Assembly: GCA_002344135.1 (NCBI GenBank)
Contig: DDTO01000002.1
Coordinates: forward strand, 546,794 to 610,793
Direction of reading: 5' to 3'
Length of the DNA stretch: 64,000 bases
From: Chthonomonas sp. UBA2362
Lineage (GTDB): Bacteria > Armatimonadota > Fimbriimonadia > Fimbriimonadales > Fimbriimonadaceae
Shown here: piece after piece, positions 16,888 to 25,488 of the stretch
Layout: each line of letters begins with the position of its first letter
How positions within the stretch are numbered: the stretch's first letter is position 1
Position numbers and translations under genes: made by a program
The notes under the pieces: model-generated
Database searches by the model: none
Told to the model about the DNA's origin: nothing
What the model saw: only the letters and a program-made list of their open reading frames with translations

Positions 16888-17748
16888 GTGCGAATCAACA
16901 TGCTCGTCAATACGCATCGACCGGACGCCATCGAGGCGGCCCGGCAAACGTGTGCGTTCCTCGCCGAACGGGGCATCGAGTTCGCTTCCGATCGTGAGTC
17001 CGCCGAGGCGATCGAGAGCCCGGCCCTCCCGATGGAGGAGATTGCGAACGCTAACCTCGTCATCACCTTCGGGGGTGACGGCACGCTCATCCGAGCCGCT
17101 CACGTCTGCTCCGCGCTCGCGACGCCGATTCTTGGAGTCTATTACGGACGGTTCGGATTCGTCACGCAATGTCGGCCGAACGAAATCGGAGCCGCCCTCA
17201 GCCTCTTCTTCGACGGTAAGGCGCGCATCGAAGACCGGATGATGGTCCAGACCGAACTCATTAGGGCCGGACAGGTCGTGGCCACGATGCACTCGCTCAA
17301 CGAGGCGGCCCTTCAGCGCGCCGCGACCACCCGCATGCTCACCTTCCACATCAGCGTGGACGGGAACCGCCTTGCCAGATATCCGGCCGACGGCGTCATG
17401 GTCGCGACGCCCACGGGTTCCACGGCCTACAATCTCTCCGCGGGGGGGCCGATCGTCGATCCTCGCATGCAGGCCTTGATCCTGACGGCTATCACGCCCC
17501 ACACCCTGTCGACACGGCCGCTCATCCTGCGCCCCGACTCGGTCGTGCGCCTCTCGATGGAAACGCGCGGAGATGCGGTGCTTTCCTGCGACGGTCAAAG
17601 CCGTCTCCACCTCTTCAGTGGCGATGAAGTACGGGTCACGAAATCCACCCGCTCGACCCGCCTCGTCAGCATCGACGAGCACGATTTTCTCACCAAGCTC
17701 GCCGAGCGTATGATGTGGAGTCAGAGCCTCGAAGTCGAAGGGGATTGA
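16888..17748 (+). CDS. nadK: NAD kinase
   Basis: Cytoplasmic enzyme making NADP from NAD and ATP or polyphosphate, 286 residues. The signature GGDGT is at residues 62-66 in VITFGGDGTLIRAA. SLNEAAL and TPTGSTAYNLSAGGPI are the other two active-site blocks. GTG 16888 is the likely start; ATG 16900 is possible. It stands alone, 51 bp after the M23 gene and 217 bp before comEA. Confidence 0.93.
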   Translation: MRINMLVNTHRPDAIEAARQTCAFLAERGIEFASDRESAEAIESPALPMEEIANANLVITFGGDGTLIRAAHVCSALATPILGVYYGRFGFVTQCRPNEIGAALSLFFDGKARIEDRMMVQTELIRAGQVVATMHSLNEAALQRAATTRMLTFHISVDGNRLARYPADGVMVATPTGSTAYNLSAGGPIVDPRMQALILTAITPHTLSTRPLILRPDSVVRLSMETRGDAVLSCDGQSRLHLFSGDEVRVTKSTRSTRLVSIDEHDFLTKLAERMMWSQSLEVEGD

Positions 17749-17910
17749 CGAAGGTCGAGGGGTCGCGCGCGGAAAGACGGTCGTGATCCGCGGGCCCGAA
17801 GCATTCCCGGCCACCTCCATTGCGGGTAGCACGCGGATGGTTTGTGCCGCGGGAAGGCGGCAGGAGCGATCCCCCGGCTACCGAGGGCTCAGCACCAATG
17901 AGTTCTTCAG

Positions 17911-17930
17911 TTTTCCACAGCTTTTCCACT
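17911..17930 (+). promoter_or_regulatory. tandem DnaA-box-like repeats upstream of comEA
   Basis: TTTTCCACA (17911-17919) matches the relaxed DnaA box TTWTNCACA. A second TTTTCCAC(T) starts exactly 11 bp later (17922-17930) and abuts the -35. Protein binding here is inference. Confidence 0.35.
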
Positions 17931-17958
17931 TGCTATCGTGGGCCCGACTTTGTAGACT
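17930..17958 (+). promoter_or_regulatory. comEA: promoter of comEA (TTGCTA-N17-TAGACT)
   Basis: TTGCTA (17930-17935), a 17-bp spacer and TAGACT (17953-17958), which ends 7 bases before ATG 17966. The transcript would be leaderless or nearly so. Confidence 0.6.
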
Positions 17959-17965
17959 TCGCCGC

Positions 17966-18571
17966 ATGAGCGGGGCATGGAACAACCGTCAATCCCTCGG
18001 CCTCGGCCTGGTCGGTCTCGTCGGAGCGATTGGAGTGGGATACATCGGAAGCGGCTACTTCCGGCAGCCGGACGCGGTAGGGATCGCCCAAGGGAAGGCC
18101 TTGCCGACTCAAGCGGGAGACGTCGTCGTGCATGTCACCGGCGCGGTGGCCAAGCCGGGGCTGGTGACGCTCTCGGGCAGTGCTCGTATCAACGACGCCA
18201 TCGAGAAGGCGGGTGGCCCGACAAAGGATGCCGACCTGGGTGCCGTGAACCTCGCCGCCAAGGTGATCGACGGGATGCAAATCGTCGTTGCTCGTCACGG
18301 GGACGAAGTCGCGAGTTCCGTCTCGATGCCCGATGTATCGACGAAGACGGGCGCGGCCGCCCCGGAGGCCGCTCCAGGTGGGCAGATATCGATCAACGGA
18401 GCTTCCGCCATCCAACTGGAGGAACTTCCAGGCGTAGGTCCGGCGATCGCCGCACGAATCGTCGAGTATCGACAGGCGAACGGCGGATTCAAGTCGATCG
18501 ACGAATTGGAAAGGGTCAAGGGCATTGGCCCGAAGAAGCTCGACAGCATGCGACCCTACGTCCGGCTCTGA
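17966..18571 (+). CDS. comEA: ComEA-like competence DNA-binding protein
   Basis: Membrane-anchored DNA receptor for uptake of transforming DNA, 201 residues. One N-terminal membrane helix (about residues 11-30) is followed by an SLBB domain (VVVHVTGAVAKPGLVTLSGS). After a flexible Ala/Pro linker comes a C-terminal double helix-hairpin-helix domain: LEELPGVGPAIAARIVEYR and LERVKGIGPKKLDSMRPYV. This is the full ComEA architecture. ATG 17966 is chosen because the upstream part of the open frame has no membrane segment and the promoter falls inside it. No comEC or pilus genes are in the window. Confidence 0.9.
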   Translation: MSGAWNNRQSLGLGLVGLVGAIGVGYIGSGYFRQPDAVGIAQGKALPTQAGDVVVHVTGAVAKPGLVTLSGSARINDAIEKAGGPTKDADLGAVNLAAKVIDGMQIVVARHGDEVASSVSMPDVSTKTGAAAPEAAPGGQISINGASAIQLEELPGVGPAIAARIVEYRQANGGFKSIDELERVKGIGPKKLDSMRPYVRL

Positions 18572-18576
18572 GGGTG

Positions 18577-18582
18577 TAACCT
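18577..18582 (+). promoter_or_regulatory. leaderless-type -10 (TAACCT) for gene 18589-19299
   Basis: TAACCT ends 6 bases before ATG 18589, inside the 17-bp gap after the comEA stop. The downstream gene may therefore have its own start despite the close spacing. Confidence 0.4.
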
Positions 18583-18588
18583 CGCCGG

Positions 18589-19299
18589 ATGAACATCCTT
18601 CCCGTGCTCTTCCTCGTGGTCGCGTCAGCCGACCTCGATCGACACGTCTATCCCCTTGCTCCGGCCTTGGCGTGCCCACCGGTCGTCGTCGACGTGTCGG
18701 ATTCGCCGGAATCGAAGACGTGGGGGGACCAAGCCAAGGCGCTCGTCGAGTCTTGGTACGGCAAGGTGACCGAGCTTCTGGCGACGAGCGACAAGGACCC
18801 TGTCACCGGTAAGACTTCGGGCAAGGCGTTCTCCGCGCCGAAGGAGATTCGGCTCGTCTTCAGGAAGACAGCCGACGTGCCCGCCTACGCAAGCGGGGGA
18901 ACGATCACGATCAACGGTTCTTGGATCGCGAGGCGTCCGGACGACCTCGGAATGGTCGTTCACGAACTCGTTCATGTGATCCAGCAGTACCCCAACAGCC
19001 GTACGAAGCCGGGCTGGCTGGTCGAAGGCATCGCCGACTACATACGGTGGTGGAGGTACGAACCCGAACTGCATGCCGGCACCGGCCGCACGACGATCGA
19101 CAAGGAAAAGGCGAAGTACACCGACTCCTACAGAACGACCGCCATGTGGCTCGCCTGGTGCTCCCGGAAATACGACATGCGCCTCGTTCCCGCGCTCGAC
19201 AAGGCACTGCGCGAGGGCAAGGATCCGCTTCCTCGCTTCGCCGAGTTGACCGGCAAGTCGCCGGATGAGTTGTGGAAGGAGTTCGTCGCCGCACAGTAA
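18589..19299 (+). CDS. secreted basic secretory protein (BSP)-family putative metallopeptidase
   Basis: A 236-residue protein with a short N-terminal signal (VLFLVVASA). The HExxH motif is in DDLGMVVHELVHVIQQYP, followed by PGWLVEGIADYIRW, where the Glu is the probable third zinc ligand. This spacing matches the BSP family (PF04450), first described in plants and also found in bacteria. The C-terminal FAELTGKSPDELWKEF helix is also typical. Substrate unknown; probably an extracytoplasmic protease. Confidence 0.78.
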   Translation: MNILPVLFLVVASADLDRHVYPLAPALACPPVVVDVSDSPESKTWGDQAKALVESWYGKVTELLATSDKDPVTGKTSGKAFSAPKEIRLVFRKTADVPAYASGGTITINGSWIARRPDDLGMVVHELVHVIQQYPNSRTKPGWLVEGIADYIRWWRYEPELHAGTGRTTIDKEKAKYTDSYRTTAMWLAWCSRKYDMRLVPALDKALREGKDPLPRFAELTGKSPDELWKEFVAAQ

Positions 19300-19424
19300 C
19301 TTGCGTTCGTCCCCTCGCTTGGGCGAAATGGAAGCTGGCCTGGCGAAGCCCGTGCCGGCAGGGAGAGTAATGAGAGCAGATGCAACCGTATGTTCGCCGG
19401 TTCCAGCGTAGAGAGTAGAGAATC

Positions 19425-21287
19425 ATGCCCCCGCGCTCTCTTCCTGAATCGGTCGCCGAACGCCTGAAGGCGGTGCCTGCCGCCCCGGGTTGCTACCTCT
19501 ATCGCGACCAGAGCGGAGAGGTGCTGTACGTCGGCAAGGCGCTCGTCTTGCGCAGCCGAGTGCGGAGCTACTTCCAGGGCTCCACGCGGCATAGCGACCG
19601 CATCGAGCGGATGGTGCGACGGGTCCGCGACATCGAGTGGATCGTGGTGGATTCCGAGTTGGAGGCGCTGGTGCTCGAGTGCAACCTCATCAAGCGCTAC
19701 CGCCCGCCCTTCAACGTTCGGCTCCGCGACGACAAGAGTTATCCTTACATCACGATCACGAGCGAGAAGTTCCCGCGGGTGCTCTTCACGCGGAAGGTGC
19801 GGCGGGACGGCGCGAAGTACTTCGGTCCATACACGAGCGCGTGGGCGGTGCGGGACACCCTGGGGCTGCTGCACCGCATCTTTCCGCTTATTCCGTGCGG
19901 CAAGAGCTGGACGGGGAGAGACGAACAGCGGCCGTGCCTCTACTATCACATCGGCCAGTGCCTGGCGCCCTGCGCGGGCCTGGCGGATCGGGAGGCGTAT
20001 AAGGAGATCGTCGGCAAGGTGGAGCGCTTTCTCGCCGGCAAGCAAGAAGGACTGCTCGACGAAGTGCGAGGGATGATGAACCAAGCCGCCGAGAATCTGG
20101 AATTCGAGCGCGCGGCCGTCCTTCGAGATCAGATCCAGGCCCTCGAAGCGATCCTCCAGCGGCAAAAGGTGCTCTCCACCGATCAGGGGGACCGCGATGT
20201 GATCGCGGTGGTGAAAGACGAGCGGGGCGCGGCGATCCAGATGCTCTACGTGCGAGGCGGGAAGCTGATCGGGCAGCGCCAGTTCTATCTGGACGGTTCG
20301 GCCGAGACCGCTCCCGGCGAGGCGGTCCAGGAGTTCGTCAAGCAGTATTACTCGGAGGCGCCAGAGGTCCCGCGCGAGGTGCTGCTTCCGGTGGAGATCG
20401 CGGAGCGGGTGATCGTGCAGCAGTGGCTGCGGAACCGGCGGGGGGGCGCGGTGAGCCTCGACGTGCCCAAGGGGGGCGACAAACTGCGCCTCATCGAAAT
20501 GGCCGCGACCAACGCCGAGCAGGCCCTCGAAACGATGCGCCTCGAACTCCACGCGAAGGAGGCTTGGGGGGAGGCGGCGATGGCGGAGTTGGCGGAGGCT
20601 CTCGATCTTCCGACGCCGCCGATCCGTATAGAAGGCTACGACATCTCGAACATCCAAGGTACCGCGCCGGTGGGGTCGATGGTCGTCGTGGAGAACGGTC
20701 AGCCCGCCAAGAGCGAGTATCGGCGCTTCAAAATCCGCTACCACCCGGAGAGTCCGGACGACTTCGCGATGATGCACGAGGTCCTGCTACGGCGGCTGAA
20801 GGCGTATGCCGACGGCGATCCGAAGTTCGCCAAGCTGCCCGACCTGATCATGGTCGACGGCGGGAAGGGCCAACTCGGAGCTGCCCTCAAGGCGCGGGAC
20901 GAACTGGGCCTCACGGTTCCCATGGTTGGCTTGGCCAAGCGCTTGGAACTGATCTTTCGTCCGACCGGCCGCGATGCCGAGGGTGGATACGAGGTCGAAG
21001 CGGTCGAGTTGCCCGTGAACGCGCCTGGCCTCCTCCTGTTGCGGCGCCTGCGTGACGAGGCTCATCGCTTTGCTCTTTCGTTTCATCGGAAGATCAGAGA
21101 TAAGCGTATGATCGGCTCGGCGATCGAGGAGATTCCCGGAATCGGGCCCCGGCGCCGCCGGGTCCTCCTCCGGACGTTCGGCTCGATCGATGGGATACGG
21201 AGAGCGACCGTCGAGGAGATTGCCGCCGTGCCGACGATGACCCGACGCTTGGCGGAGCAAGTTCGCGAGCATTTGGGCGCGGAGTGA
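19425..21287 (+). CDS. uvrC: excinuclease ABC subunit C
   Basis: Dual-incision nuclease of nucleotide excision repair, 620 residues, normal length. The N-terminal GIY-YIG domain contains GCYLYRDQSGEVLYVGKA and makes the 3' cut. CLYYHIGQCLAPC is a conserved Cys-containing block, and a UVR motif (NLEFERAAVLRDQIQALE) binds UvrB. The C-terminal RNase H-like domain (LPDLIMVDGGKGQLGAAL) makes the 5' cut. Tandem helix-hairpin-helix motifs close the protein (EIPGIGPRRRRVLLRTFG). The 125-bp gap upstream holds no recognisable gene. Confidence 0.97.
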   Translation: MPPRSLPESVAERLKAVPAAPGCYLYRDQSGEVLYVGKALVLRSRVRSYFQGSTRHSDRIERMVRRVRDIEWIVVDSELEALVLECNLIKRYRPPFNVRLRDDKSYPYITITSEKFPRVLFTRKVRRDGAKYFGPYTSAWAVRDTLGLLHRIFPLIPCGKSWTGRDEQRPCLYYHIGQCLAPCAGLADREAYKEIVGKVERFLAGKQEGLLDEVRGMMNQAAENLEFERAAVLRDQIQALEAILQRQKVLSTDQGDRDVIAVVKDERGAAIQMLYVRGGKLIGQRQFYLDGSAETAPGEAVQEFVKQYYSEAPEVPREVLLPVEIAERVIVQQWLRNRRGGAVSLDVPKGGDKLRLIEMAATNAEQALETMRLELHAKEAWGEAAMAELAEALDLPTPPIRIEGYDISNIQGTAPVGSMVVVENGQPAKSEYRRFKIRYHPESPDDFAMMHEVLLRRLKAYADGDPKFAKLPDLIMVDGGKGQLGAALKARDELGLTVPMVGLAKRLELIFRPTGRDAEGGYEVEAVELPVNAPGLLLLRRLRDEAHRFALSFHRKIRDKRMIGSAIEEIPGIGPRRRRVLLRTFGSIDGIRRATVEEIAAVPTMTRRLAEQVREHLGAE

Positions 21288-21378
21288 GTCCGCTGCTCCC
21301 GGTCCCCTCTCCCGCTCTGTAGGCGAGTGCTGGGGAAAGGGCCGCGAAACGGGACGATGAACGGGGGTGTGTCTGCCG

Positions 21379-21384
21379 TATAGT
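21379..21384 (+). promoter_or_regulatory. leaderless-type -10 (TATAGT) for the AraC gene
   Basis: TATAGT ends 5 bases before ATG 21390. Confidence 0.5.
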
Positions 21385-21389
21385 GCAAT

Positions 21390-22631
21390 ATGCGTTCGAT
21401 CGTCGAACCGGGAGTCTTCACTCGGCCTCACACGGGCCTGCGCTTCGCGGCAGCAGCAGAGGCCACTTCGGACTTCGACCCGAATCGGAAGTTGCCCCTT
21501 GCGGGGGAGCCGGGCTGGCAATCGGCGGGGGGCCCGCCTGGGCACCCGTTCCGAAGCTTGCCCCGGTCGCTGGAGGTTTCTATTCCCGCCATGGGTGGCC
21601 GACTCGTGCGGATTCACCTGGTGGGCATATTCGCGCTGATCCCGATCGAGCGAGGAGAGTCCGCGGGGAGGACGGGGGCTCAAGTCCAAGTGCTCGATGG
21701 GCGTCAGGTCGCTGTCCGTCAGGGCCTGGTCTGCGGCCGGCATTACTCCGATGCCCGCGAACTCGAGCCGCTTTGTCGCCTGAACGGGGACGGAACGAGT
21801 CTGGAGACGGTAGGCAGGGCGCCCACCGAGCAGGGGCCCCGCCGCGTCGACCTCCTCACACTCGATGTGGATGGGCTCGCGGGTGATGGGCGCCTCCGCT
21901 TCGTCGCTGCCGAAACCGAGGCCAGCTTCGTGATCTTTGACGTCCTTTTCGAGTACGAGCCGGCGCCGACGTGTCCTTTCCGTGGGCGGGGAGGCGGAGT
22001 CTCGCTCGCCGAACTGGGGTCCGTGGTGCGGGTGGCGGATCGAGTGCGCTTTGGCCACGCTTTGCGCCAGTTGGAGGAGGGCGTGCGCGCCTGCGATGAC
22101 CTCGACGAGGCTCGCTCGATCGCCCTAACCTTCATGGCGGTGGTCGCAGCGGCGCTTCTCGAGATGGGAGCCCCGCGCGAAATGCACCGGTTCCAACTCG
22201 AGGCCGCCCGGAGGTTGGACCGACTTCGAAGCACGGGCGAGATCGCCGAGACGAGCCGCACGCTGGTCGCCGAGATCGTTTCGCCGGTCCTCAGTCGCCC
22301 CAGCGCAACCGGCGACGCGCTGATCGACCGCGCCCTCGCGATCGTGGAGCGCAACTTCGGAAAGAACCTGCAAGACACGCAAGTGGCGGACCAACTCGGG
22401 CTCAGCACTTCGCACTTTCGGCACTTATTCAAGCAGGCGACCGGGCAACCCTTTCATCGCTACCTCATTTCGCTCCGCCTGGAAAAGGCCAGGCAGACGC
22501 TGTTAGAGCAGGATGTTCCGGTCTCCGAGGTTGCCCGCCTCGTGGGTTTCGTGAGCGCGGCCCATTTCAGCCGAGCGTTTCAGAAACGGTTCTCGGTCGC
22601 GCCTTCGGCACTGCGGCAGTCGCGCCGCTAG
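21390..22631 (+). CDS. AraC/XylS-family transcriptional regulator
   Basis: A 413-residue regulator. The C-terminal 95 or so residues form the double helix-turn-helix DNA-binding domain: VADQLGLSTSHFRHLFKQAT and VSEVARLVGFVSAAHFSRAF. The N-terminal 300 residues are not a cupin I recognise; they look strand-rich up to about residue 200, then helical, and may sense an unknown ligand. The start at ATG 21390 is supported by TATAGT 5 bases upstream. It converges on the PepSY-type gene with a CTAG stop overlap. Target genes are unknown. Confidence 0.85.
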   Translation: MRSIVEPGVFTRPHTGLRFAAAAEATSDFDPNRKLPLAGEPGWQSAGGPPGHPFRSLPRSLEVSIPAMGGRLVRIHLVGIFALIPIERGESAGRTGAQVQVLDGRQVAVRQGLVCGRHYSDARELEPLCRLNGDGTSLETVGRAPTEQGPRRVDLLTLDVDGLAGDGRLRFVAAETEASFVIFDVLFEYEPAPTCPFRGRGGGVSLAELGSVVRVADRVRFGHALRQLEEGVRACDDLDEARSIALTFMAVVAAALLEMGAPREMHRFQLEAARRLDRLRSTGEIAETSRTLVAEIVSPVLSRPSATGDALIDRALAIVERNFGKNLQDTQVADQLGLSTSHFRHLFKQATGQPFHRYLISLRLEKARQTLLEQDVPVSEVARLVGFVSAAHFSRAFQKRFSVAPSALRQSRR

Positions 22632-23158
22632 GCGCTGTCGGCGCGCTTGCGGTTGAACTTCATGCGCCTCACGATAGGGGTGAAGAACATCGCGATTCCG
22701 CTGGCCGCTAGGTAGACCAGGCTTAGCGCGACCAAAGGCAAGAGGTAGGTATGCATCGCCTCGCGGAAGAAACTGAGGTCGTGGATGTCCTCGGCCAACT
22801 GGTCATTCCTGCTGGCGACTTGGAGCACTTCGCCCGTCTTCCCGCAGACCTGAACTTCGTGATAACCCTCCTTGCTGAGGATCTTGAAGACGTTTCGCTT
22901 GGGTCGAAAGTCGACCCGATCGATGTCTTTGGGGGTTGCTAGCTTGGCGAGCCCGACACCGAAAGCGGCGGTCATCGCCCGATCGACAGTGACGATCTCG
23001 CTCGGCGAGTCGACCGGCTGACCGTCCTGCTCGGGCGGTCTGATCCACCCGAAGGTTCCCTTGGTGGCGAGCAGGAAACCGGTGATGCCGACGGTGAGGA
23101 GGAAGAGCGAGGCGATGAGGCCTACCCAACGGTGTACGACGCGGAGAAGTCGGTACAT
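22628..23158 (-). CDS. PepSY-associated membrane protein
   Basis: A 176-residue membrane protein. The N-terminal RVVHRWVGLIASLFLLTVGI is the hallmark of the PepSY-associated TM helix family. A periplasmic PepSY-like part (about residues 50-120) includes DRVDFRPKRNVFKILSKEG and VCGKTGEVLQVA. A last membrane segment (LLPLVALSLVYLAASGIAMFF) and a basic tail follow. Relatives often accompany iron-siderophore systems, but none is adjacent. ATG 23158 is preferred over a longer form because CAAGAT lies 6 bases upstream. Confidence 0.82.
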   Translation of the reverse strand: MYRLLRVVHRWVGLIASLFLLTVGITGFLLATKGTFGWIRPPEQDGQPVDSPSEIVTVDRAMTAAFGVGLAKLATPKDIDRVDFRPKRNVFKILSKEGYHEVQVCGKTGEVLQVASRNDQLAEDIHDLSFFREAMHTYLLPLVALSLVYLAASGIAMFFTPIVRRMKFNRKRADSA

Positions 23159-23164
23159 TCGCCT

Positions 23165-23170
23165 ATCTTG
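23165..23170 (-). promoter_or_regulatory. leaderless-type -10 (CAAGAT) for the PepSY gene
   Basis: CAAGAT, one mismatch to TANNNT, ends 6 bases before ATG 23158. Confidence 0.35.
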
Positions 23171-23231
23171 GCCGAAGCGAGAAGCCGCCTTCACCGTCCC
23201 GAACGATCGAAACTGCCGCAAGACCCGCCGG

Positions 23232-23237
23232 TACAAT
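23232..23237 (+). promoter_or_regulatory. ilvE: leaderless-type -10 (TACAAT) for ilvE
   Basis: TACAAT is followed by AGAGGT and ATG 23244. The AGAGG could also be read as a Shine-Dalgarno, but it sits only one base from the ATG, too close to work. Confidence 0.55.
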
Positions 23238-23243
23238 AGAGGT

Positions 23244-24116
23244 ATGCCGAAACTCGTCTGGTTTAACGGAACGATCAGTCCGCTGGAGACGGCAACGGTG
23301 CCCGCGGCGGACCATGCGCACTTGTACGGAGACGGCCTCTTCGAAGGTATCCGCTTCTACAACCGGAAAATCTACCAGTTCGATCAGCACCTGGACCGGC
23401 TGTATCACGGCATGGCCTTCATGCAGTTCGAAAAGTGCATGCCTAAAGCCGAGCTTCGCGAAACCGTCCTCGAAGTGTGCCGCCAAGCCGACCTCGACGA
23501 CGGCTACATTCGCCTGAACGTGACCCGCGGAACCGGACTCGGGCTCGATCCGAAGAACATCAAACGGATTCCGAACGTGATGATCATGGTCAACACGCTC
23601 GCGCTTTACACTCCCGAGCAATACGAAGTCGGCCTCAATGTGATCACCTGCTCGATGCGCGTGATGCCGCCCGATAGCCTGGATGCGCGCCTCAAATGCA
23701 TCGGCCGGTACGCGGCGAACATCATGGCAAAAATGCAGGCGAACCGCGCCGGCGCCGGAGAAGGGCTTCTTCTTAACCAGCAGGGCTACGTCGCGGAATG
23801 CACAGGCGACAACCTCTTTCTGATTCAGAAAGGGGTGATTCGCACGCCGCATCCGTCCAGCGGCATCCTTCAAGGGATAACCCGTGATACCGTGATCGAA
23901 TTGGCGAGGAAGGAAGGCTACGCCGTGACCGAAGAACAATTGACCGCGTTCGACCTCTATTCGGCGGACGAGGCGTTCCTCACCGGGACGGCTGCCGAGG
24001 TGATCCCGATGGTCTCGCTGGATGGGCATCCGATCGGCTGCGGCACGCCGGGAGAGCACACGAGGAAGATTATGGCGCTCTTCCGAGAGCACACCAAGCA
24101 CGGCGTCCCGTTCTAG
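23244..24116 (+). CDS. ilvE: branched-chain amino acid aminotransferase
   Basis: PLP enzyme of fold type IV, 290 residues, for the last step of Val, Leu and Ile synthesis. ADHAHLYGDGLFEGIRFYN is the N-terminal active-site block. The PLP-binding Lys lies in SLDARLKCIGRYAANIMAK. AECTGDNLFLI, PSSGILQGITRD and DEAFLTGTAAEVIPM complete the class IV signature. D-amino acid transaminase or aminodeoxychorismate lyase are related options, but the SGILQGITR and AAEVIP blocks favour IlvE. Converges on the next gene with a CTAG overlap. Confidence 0.9.
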   Translation: MPKLVWFNGTISPLETATVPAADHAHLYGDGLFEGIRFYNRKIYQFDQHLDRLYHGMAFMQFEKCMPKAELRETVLEVCRQADLDDGYIRLNVTRGTGLGLDPKNIKRIPNVMIMVNTLALYTPEQYEVGLNVITCSMRVMPPDSLDARLKCIGRYAANIMAKMQANRAGAGEGLLLNQQGYVAECTGDNLFLIQKGVIRTPHPSSGILQGITRDTVIELARKEGYAVTEEQLTAFDLYSADEAFLTGTAAEVIPMVSLDGHPIGCGTPGEHTRKIMALFREHTKHGVPF

Positions 24117-24661
24117 GGCCCTGGGCTGGGGCCCTCGATCGGGGCGATGGTGCCGAACGCGTCGACCCTCCCGTCGGCGATTTCGATTCGCGTCAAGACG
24201 ATGTCCAGTGGGTAGTGCCGTGCGTCCACGATCGGATTGATCTTGGCCAACTGCCCTTCGACGAGCCCTCGCGCCGCGCTGCCGCCGACGGAGTCGAGGG
24301 ACTCCAGATCGACGTAAATGCACTTGCCCTCGACGATTCGCAGCGTGCAGGTTGCCGTTGCCCGGATGTCGATCAGCACGCGCGCGGTGGCTTGAACCGT
24401 GATCTGGCCGGTCTTCATCGTGACGATGAAATCGCGCAGGCCGCCGGGTGCCTGTTCGTTGAGAAACTGACCGACCGCCGCCTCTCCCAAGGTCACTTGA
24501 AGCTTGCCGGGGCGATCGAGGTGGAGACGAAATGGGTCGAACGTGCACTCCGGATCGTCGCCCTCGATCCGCAGCTCGTCGATGACCAGGCCGACGGGCA
24601 ACCGAACCGTCCGAAAGACGGCCTCCAAGGAACCGATGGCAAGCGGCTTACCCGTACCCAT
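24113..24661 (-). CDS. DUF2993 (LmeA-like) lipid-binding protein
   Basis: A 182-residue protein matching the DUF2993 pattern: a repeated strand-rich lay-out with LRIEGDDPECTFDPFRLHLD, GEAAVGQFLNEQAPGGLRDF and LESLDSVGGSAARGLVEGQL. Characterised actinobacterial members (LmeA) bind phosphoinositides at the envelope. No signal peptide is evident, so it may be cytoplasmic or peripheral. TACGAT lies 10 bases before ATG 24661. Membrane-lipid binding is inferred from the family only. Confidence 0.7.
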   Translation of the reverse strand: MGTGKPLAIGSLEAVFRTVRLPVGLVIDELRIEGDDPECTFDPFRLHLDRPGKLQVTLGEAAVGQFLNEQAPGGLRDFIVTMKTGQITVQATARVLIDIRATATCTLRIVEGKCIYVDLESLDSVGGSAARGLVEGQLAKINPIVDARHYPLDIVLTRIEIADGRVDAFGTIAPIEGPSPGP

Positions 24662-24690
24662 GCAAGGGCGGATCGTACCCCGGTCAGGCG

Positions 24691-25488
24691 TTATCGACTG
24701 CCGAGTTCAGCTTCCGGCCGGAGGGCTTCGTCCCGAGTCCCGGTTCCGCGTTCATCGACAGCGGGGATGACGTTGATCGTGCCGTCACCTTGGTCGAATA
24801 CGGTGAATCCGTACGTGGTGCCCATCTCCTTGAGGACACCGAGCGCCGGGCCTGTCAAGTTGATCGAGATAAGGTCGTCGGGCAGACCGGGGCCGATGAC
24901 GAGCACGAGACCGCTCTGGCGCTCGACCTCTCTCAGCGCATCGACAAGGCCAATCTTGGCCGACTTGACGGCGACTTCGGCCTCAGCGGGACCGCTTGGC
25001 TCGATCGGGTCGTGGAATCGCAGGGAGTCAGACTCGGACCGGGGCTCGGTCGTCGATCGGCTCGGCTCGCTGGCCATGTCGAGTCCACCACCCTTGGCGG
25101 CGGCAGGCGGATCGAAGGCGTTCGAATGGACGACTTCCGGCGTCGAAATCTCGGTCACGGGAGGAACGGCCGGTTGCGAAAGGCCGCTCACGACCCGGAA
25201 CGAGGCATAGCCGACGGCGACGAGCAGGAGGCATGCGCTGGCAGCGGTGGCCCAGCGAGGCATCAGCCAGGGTCGCCGAGTCGAGGCCAGCCGCGGCTGG
25301 AAGATCGGTACCCGCTCATCCGAGCGCTCGGGTCGGGCTTGCTTGAGTCCTCGCACCATTTCGAGACGGCGCACCATCTCTCCTCTCAGCTCGGGGTACC
25401 GGCGACCGAAGGCGTCGATGGCGGAGGGGTCGTTCTGCTCGGCCACGAGCCACATCAATTCGTCCACGGGTGCTGGGATTCGACTCAA
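24691..25488 (-). CDS. membrane anti-sigma factor with an STN-like domain
   Basis: A 265-residue single-pass membrane protein. The cytoplasmic N-terminus (residues 1-75) is helical and has no zinc-binding Cys cluster. One membrane helix (about residues 79-100) precedes a Pro/Ser-rich linker. The C-terminal domain IGLVDALREVERQSGLVLVI to TVFDQGDGTINVI follows the secretin/TonB short N-terminal (STN) pattern. Its start overlaps the sigma-factor stop by 4 bp, the usual sigma/anti-sigma coupling. The anti-sigma role is inferred from context; the extracytoplasmic STN-like sensor is unusual for such proteins. Confidence 0.72.
   Translation of the reverse strand: MSRIPAPVDELMWLVAEQNDPSAIDAFGRRYPELRGEMVRRLEMVRGLKQARPERSDERVPIFQPRLASTRRPWLMPRWATAASACLLLVAVGYASFRVVSGLSQPAVPPVTEISTPEVVHSNAFDPPAAAKGGGLDMASEPSRSTTEPRSESDSLRFHDPIEPSGPAEAEVAVKSAKIGLVDALREVERQSGLVLVIGPGLPDDLISINLTGPALGVLKEMGTTYGFTVFDQGDGTINVIPAVDERGTGTRDEALRPEAELGSR

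Noticed and set aside
19128..20777. Long antisense open frame (549 codons) opposite uvrC
   Set aside because: It is a mirror frame of a high-GC gene: composition is Arg/His/Leu-rich without domains, and uvrC is certain on the other strand.
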